Assembly (NCBI GenBank): GCA_015680685.1
Contig: MNCI01001992.1
Coordinates: forward strand, 388,577 to 452,576
Direction of reading: 5' to 3'
Source: Gnetum montanum
Lineage: Eukaryota; Streptophyta; Gnetopsida; Gnetales; Gnetaceae
DNA: 64,000 nucleotides
Part shown: positions 58,961-64,000 of the stretch, in pieces
How the letters are laid out: each line of letters starts with the position of its first letter
How positions within the stretch are numbered: the first letter of the stretch is position 1
Position numbers and translations under genes: made by a program
Notes under the pieces: generated by a model
Database searches by the model: none
Told to the model about the DNA's origin: nothing
Seen by the model: only the letters and a program-made list of their open reading frames with translations

Positions 58961-59401
58961 TAGAGCTAAATGATGTTTGGCCCTTTAAAGCATTTTATCA
59001 TTAGCCATCAAAATACATACATTTGCACTTCTATCAAGATGTGATTAAAATTATGTGCAACAAATTTATTACCAAAGTTATTTCATTGTAGATTATTTTT
59101 AAAAAATATAAAACTTGCCGAGTTTTAATCATAACACAAGGCATATACTTAAAGAGTTTCGCAGAAAGGTTAATATAGCCATAACACAAATTATGTAATC
59201 ATACACTCCGTACACATCGTAATTTTATATGTATTTTTTATTCGCTAGGCAAGAATCAAGTTGAAGAGTTTGAACGGTATGCCACGTTACAACGGTAGCT
59301 TTGCGTTAACCCATTCCATGGGGATTAAATGGGTAAATAATTCATTGGCATGGAATGGACTGGACTCTGGCAGATGCTTTGAATTAAATAGAACAGCGCA
59401 T
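58961..59401. other. Transition from repeat to gene-type DNA
   Basis: No ORF. From about 59,100 CG dinucleotides become common (ACGTTACAACGG, TTTGCGTTAACC), unlike the 59 kb before it. Confidence 0.55.
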
Positions 59402-60050
59402 ACTTTCCATGATTAAGCTGTTCGTCTCCTTTTAAATTTTGCTTAGAAAATTCAGAGAAAATGCGTTGGGCTGACCCTTACGGAATGCAGAAATCAGATT
59501 CCTGTTCAACACGGCATGCCATTAAAGGTGCTTTTCCAACAATAAAAGTTTGATGTCTGTCCAGAAAGTCACCCAACAATGATTTTCTTGATTAGGTTCC
59601 GTAATGATTTTCTCCACTAGGTTCCGTAGCATGTATTAAGAATTTACGGAATTTACATCTTCAACTCAACAATGATTTTCTTGATTAGGTTCCCTAATGA
59701 TTTTCTTGACTAGTTCCGTAGCATGTGTTAAGAATTCATGGAATTTAGATGTTCAACCAGAAACGACGATTACGCGGGCCACAGAATTCCAAAAGATGAA
59801 GCACATTTCTCGTGCATGTACTTTCCATGGTCAATTTTGTTTAAAAAATTTAGGGAAAACGCGTTGTGCCGACTTTTTTTAAAAAAAGAAAATTGTTCTC
59901 CATCAATGTCTGTCCAAATTCCAAAAGTCACCCAAGGGAGAAGTGCGTTCAATGATTTTCCGTGAATCCTTAACATCGCATAGCATCGTGTATTAACTGT
60001 TAAGAATTCATGAAATGTATAACTTTCCAGGAAAACGAGAATTATTTGGG
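59402..60050. repeat. Layered duplication upstream of the receptor kinase
   Basis: Two diverged large units start at ACTTTCCATG (59,402 and 59,820). Both run through GAAAA(T/C)GCGTTG, TGTCTGTCCA, AAGTCACCCAA, CAATGATTTTC and TTAAGAATTCATG. Inside the first unit, 93 bp is tandemly repeated (59,574-59,666 and 59,667-59,759; CAACAATGATTTTCTTGATT at both starts), and inside each of these the phrase TGATTTTC..(G)ACTAGGTTCC is doubled again. Confidence 0.8.
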
Positions 60051-60109
60051 AAACAAGCTAGTGCACAAAATAGAAAAACTTCAATTTGATACCTTATTTA
60101 ACTAATCCA

Positions 60110-60233
60110 CATAAATTTATAAACAAATAGTCAAATGGCTAAACATGGGTAAAGCAGTTTAAATTGAGCTCAACATCCACAGCAATTCTGTATTATTACA
60201 TACACTTTCCCTTCATTCCCCTAGAGCATCACA
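60110..60233 (+). promoter_or_regulatory. Probable core promoter and 5' UTR of the receptor kinase
   Basis: TTATAAACAAA (about 60,119) is a possible TATA element; a pyrimidine-rich CACTTTCCCTTCATTCCCC (60,202-60,222) precedes the ATG. The start context ACAATGGCG is close to the plant optimum. The transcription start is not visible. Confidence 0.35.
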
Positions 60234-63200
60234 ATGGCGACCTCCTCCTCCTCTGCTGCTCCTTCTCTTTGCCTTCTTCTTTGTTTGTGCTTTTTCCTTC
60301 TCTTTTTCTTCTTCTTTGCTGCTGCTGTTGAAGCTCGCATCCATCATGATGGAGCTGTGAATGATATGAGAGCACTGATTCAATTTAAGAAATGCATCAC
60401 CAGCGATCCACTCTCTCTTCTCCACAATTGGGATGATCATGACGCCACTGCATGCAATTGGACTGGAATCAGCTGCTCCACCAAACACCAAGGCCGAGTT
60501 GTGGAGATTGTTCTGAACAATGCCGCTCTGCGTGGATCTCTCTCTCCCCACCTCTCCAACTTATCATTCCTGCAGGTACTTGACGTTTTTAATAACTCTT
60601 TATCTGGTACAATTCCACCATCCCTTGGTACACTGCGGAGGCTTAAACAGTTGAATCTATGTGATAATGAATTTGAAGGTGGGATTCCTTATCAGATAGG
60701 AAACCTTTCTTCGTTGCAGTTGCTTGGTCTGTGTACAAATTCCTTGGATGGTGACATTCCTCAGTCCCTTGCAACACTCAAAAACCTTAACCTGTTTGAT
60801 GTTTACCAAAATCGGTTGACTGGACAAATCCCTCCTTGGCTGGGAGCACTCCATAAACTTGAAATACTTGAGCTGGCTGAGAACAACATTCACGGCGTCA
60901 TTCCTGCTCAATTGGGCAACCTTTCTTTACTGCAAGATCTTAGCCTTGGACCCAATCATCTGAACGGTTTCATTCCTTGCTCACTTGCCAGTCTCTACCG
61001 TCTCACTGATGTTCTTCTTTACCAAAACAATCTGAGTGGAACCATTCCGTCCTGTTTACGCAACCTCACAGCTCTTATAAATCTAGAATTCTCTATTAAT
61101 AATTTGCATGGCGATCTTCCTACCTGGCTGGGCAGCTTTAACAAACTACAGTACTTGGGTTTATCTGTGAACGGATTCACGGGGAACATCCCACAGTCAT
61201 GGCACAATCTCACCGAACTCCAAGGCCTGGACTTGGCCAATAACAGATTGTCGGGAACACCATTGTCATGGTTGACAACACACTGGACAGAACTCATGAT
61301 TCTCAATCTCCAAGACAATTACTTCACCAGTGGAGTGAGGACACCTGGGCAGCCTATTCCAATCCTCCGAACTCTATCCAATTCCTCTCTTCTAACAGAT
61401 CTAGTAATAGATAACAACCTGTTAACGGGAACGTTACCGCCCAACTTTGGGAGGTCCTTGCCCGATCTTCAGCGTTTGAGTTTATCTGAAAATTTTATCT
61501 CTGGCGACATCCCTCCCAGCGTAGGAAACTTTTCATCTCTTTTGCAGCTTGATCTGAGTGGTAATGAAATCAGCGGTACCATTCCTACTCAAATTACAAA
61601 TGTGAAGTCACTGCAAAGCATTGATCTCGGAAGAAACAAGCTAAAAGGCCACGTTCCCACCGAGATATCTCTGTTGAACAAGTCACTTGGCTATCTCTAT
61701 CTCTCAAATAATATGTTGTCTGGTTCCATTCCCGTTGATATTGGAAAACTGGTCAATCTGCGAGGCCTGAAACTTAGTAGGAATCTGCTGTCAGGACAAA
61801 TTCCTTCAGAGATAGGAGACTGCCTTGTTCTGGAAGACCTTGTACTATCAGCAAACAATTTGTCTGGGTCAATTCCACCAGAAGTTGCCGGTCTCAAAAC
61901 CATTATATTCCATTTTGATTTGTCGGCAAATGGCCTGACAGGAGAAGTACCTCCGGGAATAGAAGGATTACAGATGGCACAATATATAGATCTTACAAGC
62001 AACCATCTTTATGGAAACATGGCATCTTACATGGATAGCTGGTTGGATGCCCGCCAAATCAATCTCAGTTTTAATCATTTCACCGGCAACATTTCCAAAT
62101 CAATTGGGAATAAGCTCACCCAACTTGAAAGCATAGATCTGTCTGGTAACAACTTCACTGGACCTCTGCCTACGTCCCTGTTCAATCATTCCAACCTCTA
62201 TTTTTTGAACGTTTCTTACAACTACTTTGATGGAGAAGTCCCTTGTATGCACAGTTCTTCCTCAAAAAAGCTAAGATTGACAAGATTGTTGTTTCTTGGT
62301 AATTTGAATTTATGTGGAAGATGTTTTGGCCTGAAAGCTTGTCTACCGTCTCCTTCTCAGGAACACAAGTCTTATTCTAAGAAAAACAGTATTCTGAAAA
62401 CTGTGCTTGGCATTCTAGGTGGGCTTTTATTGCTGGTTGTTGCAGCCATTTCCTTCTTTTTTAAAAGATCCAAGACATCCAAAGGGAAAAATCTATGGCT
62501 AAGCGAAAAATTCTTAAAGATATCTGTGGAGGAACTTCAAAGGGCAACTGAAAATTTCAGTGATTCAAACTTGGTAGGTGAAGGCAGCCATGGAAAGGTC
62601 TACAGGGGTGTTTTAACCTCCGGATTGCTGGTTGCTGTGAAACTTTTCACTTCTGCAACACAGACTGGAACTGAGAAAAACTTCAAAAAGGAATGTCATG
62701 CTTTAGGGAAAGTGAGACATCGCAACATTTTGAAGATCATCACTGTGGTCTGGTCTGAGGAATTAAAAGCCCTGGTAATGCCGTTAATGAGCCATGGAAA
62801 TCTCCATTTTCTTCTTCACAGTAGACAGGATGGTCAATTGACTCCATTAAGTTTCGCAATCAGAGTGAAAATATTAAGAGAGTTAGGGAAGGGGCTTAGT
62901 TATTTGCATCATGATTGTGAATTTCAGGTCATTCACTGTGACATTAAACCAGAGAATGTACTGTTGGATGATGAAATGACTGTCAAGCTCTCTGATTTTG
63001 GAATATCTAGACTGATTGGAGACTTTGATTATCCAACAGCATCATCTTCTCTTGCTGTGAAAGGCTCTATTGGTTACATTGCTCCAGGTATGCGTTTTTT
63101 ATTCTTACCTTTTCTACATATATATGCTCCTTGGATGATGAGGGGAAAACACTAAATTTCAAGCAATGATTTTTCAGAGTATGGAATTGGAGAAACAATA

Positions 63201-63656
63201 TCTGTGAAAGGTGATGTATACAGCTTTGGAGTGGTTACCTTGGAAGTCATCACAAGATTGAAGCCCACACATGACATGTTTTCAGGGGATCTCACACTGC
63301 CATTGTGGATCTCCATGGCCTTGCAAGGACAGTCAGCAGAGGTAAGAAGAGAGACAATTAAAGGTATTATAAAAATAGCAGATGAAAGTGGAGGAGGAAT
63401 TGAAATGGACAAAGATGAAGAATTGTCAATGGTGGAAAGCATTTTGATGCTTGGTCTAAGATGCACTTGCCAAAATGCTTCCATGAGGCCTAGCATGAAG
63501 GAAGTTGAGTCTTATCTACAATCAGCTGTTTTTCTGAATCCACAAGATCAAGGGACACTACCAAGAAACTTGGAAGAAGTTATTAGCATTGTAGAATCAC
63601 AGCCTCCTCTCCTTCGCAGAAGGGAAGAAGCTAAAAGTTCAACGTTTTCTTCTTAA
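60234..63656 (+). CDS. LRR receptor-like protein kinase, non-RD (FLS2/EFR/Xa21 class)
   Basis: Two exons (60,234-63,087 and 63,178-63,656), 1,110 residues. Signal peptide about 1-35 (MATSSSSAAPSLCLLLCLCF, then Phe/Ala-rich). N-terminal cap at 42-90 with CNWTGISC. About 24 LRRs at 88-679 of the plant extracellular type (L..L.L..N.L.G.IP..L). Cys pair after the repeats (LCGRCFGLKAC). Transmembrane segment 723-743 (VLGILGGLLLLVVAAISFFF), then basic residues. Kinase from about 777: loop GEGSHG (782-787), Lys803 in AVK, HCDIKPEN (901-908), DFG (921-923), APE at 950-952 completed by splicing, RPSMKEV near the end. HCD in place of HRD makes it a non-RD kinase, the type found in immune pattern receptors of LRR subfamily XII. 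It would sit in the plasma membrane and bind an unknown ligand. No stop or frame break, unlike everything to its left, so it is probably functional. Confidence 0.93.
63088..63177 (+). other. Intron of the receptor kinase, 90 bp
   Basis: Donor CCAG|GTATGC and acceptor TTTTTCAG|AGTATG, phase 1. Without splicing, translation runs into a stop after 973 residues. Splicing restores the invariant Glu of APE and continues EYGIGETISVKGDVYSFGV. One intron at this place in the activation segment is usual for this kinase class. Confidence 0.92.
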
Positions 63657-64000
63657 TGGTGATTCCAGGTAAGTGCTTTTTATAATAGATCAGACTATAG
63701 CTCTTGTATTTACATCAGTTAGCAAACTGTAAAAATGTCCTGTCAAACAATGATTCCCTGGTTATGCTTCGTTACATGTATGATTTAACCACTGTATCAG
63801 GTGGAAAGTTACCTCTGAAACGCTGACACAGTTCAGTGTATATTGATTTTAATTATTAAATTTCCTGATTACTTGCATATTGTCAGCCTCTTAGATCAGG
63901 TCTTGCTATTAGCTTATTCCCCTTCCAGGTTGTTCTGAAAACCCATATCCACATACATGTTCTTTCCTGAACTTTCTAACTTCCTAAATATTTGCAGTGA
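63657..64000 (+). other. 3' UTR with a strong splice donor just after the stop
   Basis: CAG|GTAAGT lies at 63,666-63,674, only 12 nt after the TAA. Possible acceptors are TTCCAG|GT (63,928) and TTTGCAG|TG (63,997). No polyadenylation signal is clear before the window ends. A 3' UTR intron is likely but unproven. Confidence 0.5.

Noticed and set aside
60213-60551. 112-residue antisense ORF over the receptor kinase start
   Set aside because: It mirrors the Ser/Leu/Phe-rich signal peptide; codon structure belongs to the plus strand. The antisense ORFs at 60,657, 61,019, 61,697 and 63,152 are rejected for the same reason.
63088-63150. Receptor kinase ending at 63,155 (973 residues)
   Set aside because: That reading runs into a GT-AG intron; splicing restores the APE motif and the rest of the kinase.

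Overview
The window looks like nuclear DNA of a seed plant with a large, repeat-bloated genome, most likely a gymnosperm (conifer type). This is inferred from about 59 kb of old, stop-riddled Ty3/Gypsy elements with few CG dinucleotides, a long single-intron plant receptor kinase, and plant-type LINE and SINE remnants. No species marker is visible.

Layout. 1-1,761: LTR of a Tat-like element, cut by the window start. 1,763-10,556 (-): a non-chromovirus Gypsy element of the Athila/Tat (OTA) group, called copy A here (tRNA-Asp-type primer site, gag, protease, an extra 3' ORF). 10,557-12,709 (+): integrase, chromodomain and LTR of a chromovirus. 12,771-12,901: a tRNA-derived SINE. 13,850-16,550 (-): an L1-like LINE. 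17,863-26,660 (-) and 26,665-36,252 (+): OTA copies B and C, head to head. 36,253-40,409 (+): OTA copy D, reduced to the extra ORF plus LTR. 41,420-45,803 (+): 5' half of a chromovirus. 45,804-47,090 (-): 3' end of an OTA element (copy E). 47,092-about 56,200: Tat-like LTR, gag and protease, a tandem repeat and an antisense ORF. 56,212-57,640 (-): another OTA LTR inserted beside a second chromovirus end. 58,440-58,960 (-): C-terminal zinc motif of a different LINE. 59,100-64,000: a CG-richer gene island with one intact gene, an LRR receptor kinase with a non-RD catalytic loop (60,234-63,656), behind a layered promoter-proximal duplication.

The retrotransposons are the story here. The OTA family carries an extra ORF between pol and the 3' LTR. 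It is found in copies A, C, D and E, begins right after a conserved splice-acceptor-like TGATTGYAG, and encodes a conserved block followed by a long charged, coiled-coil-like part. An LTR-like promoter segment and a recurring polypurine motif lie upstream of it. The copies at 1,763 and at 47,090 are two sides of one insertion site: they share TAATTA and are in frame with each other, and the Tat-like LTRs and chromovirus halves around them also pair up. The window therefore holds two halves of one three-layer nest in permuted order, which points to a tandem duplication or a scaffold error. A single N at 20,552 between two identical 142-bp copies shows that the scaffold was joined imperfectly at least once.

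The receptor kinase is the only gene I judge functional. It has a signal peptide, about 24 LRRs, a transmembrane segment and a kinase with HCD in place of HRD, as in the FLS2/EFR/Xa21 class of immune receptors. All other coding regions are degenerate.
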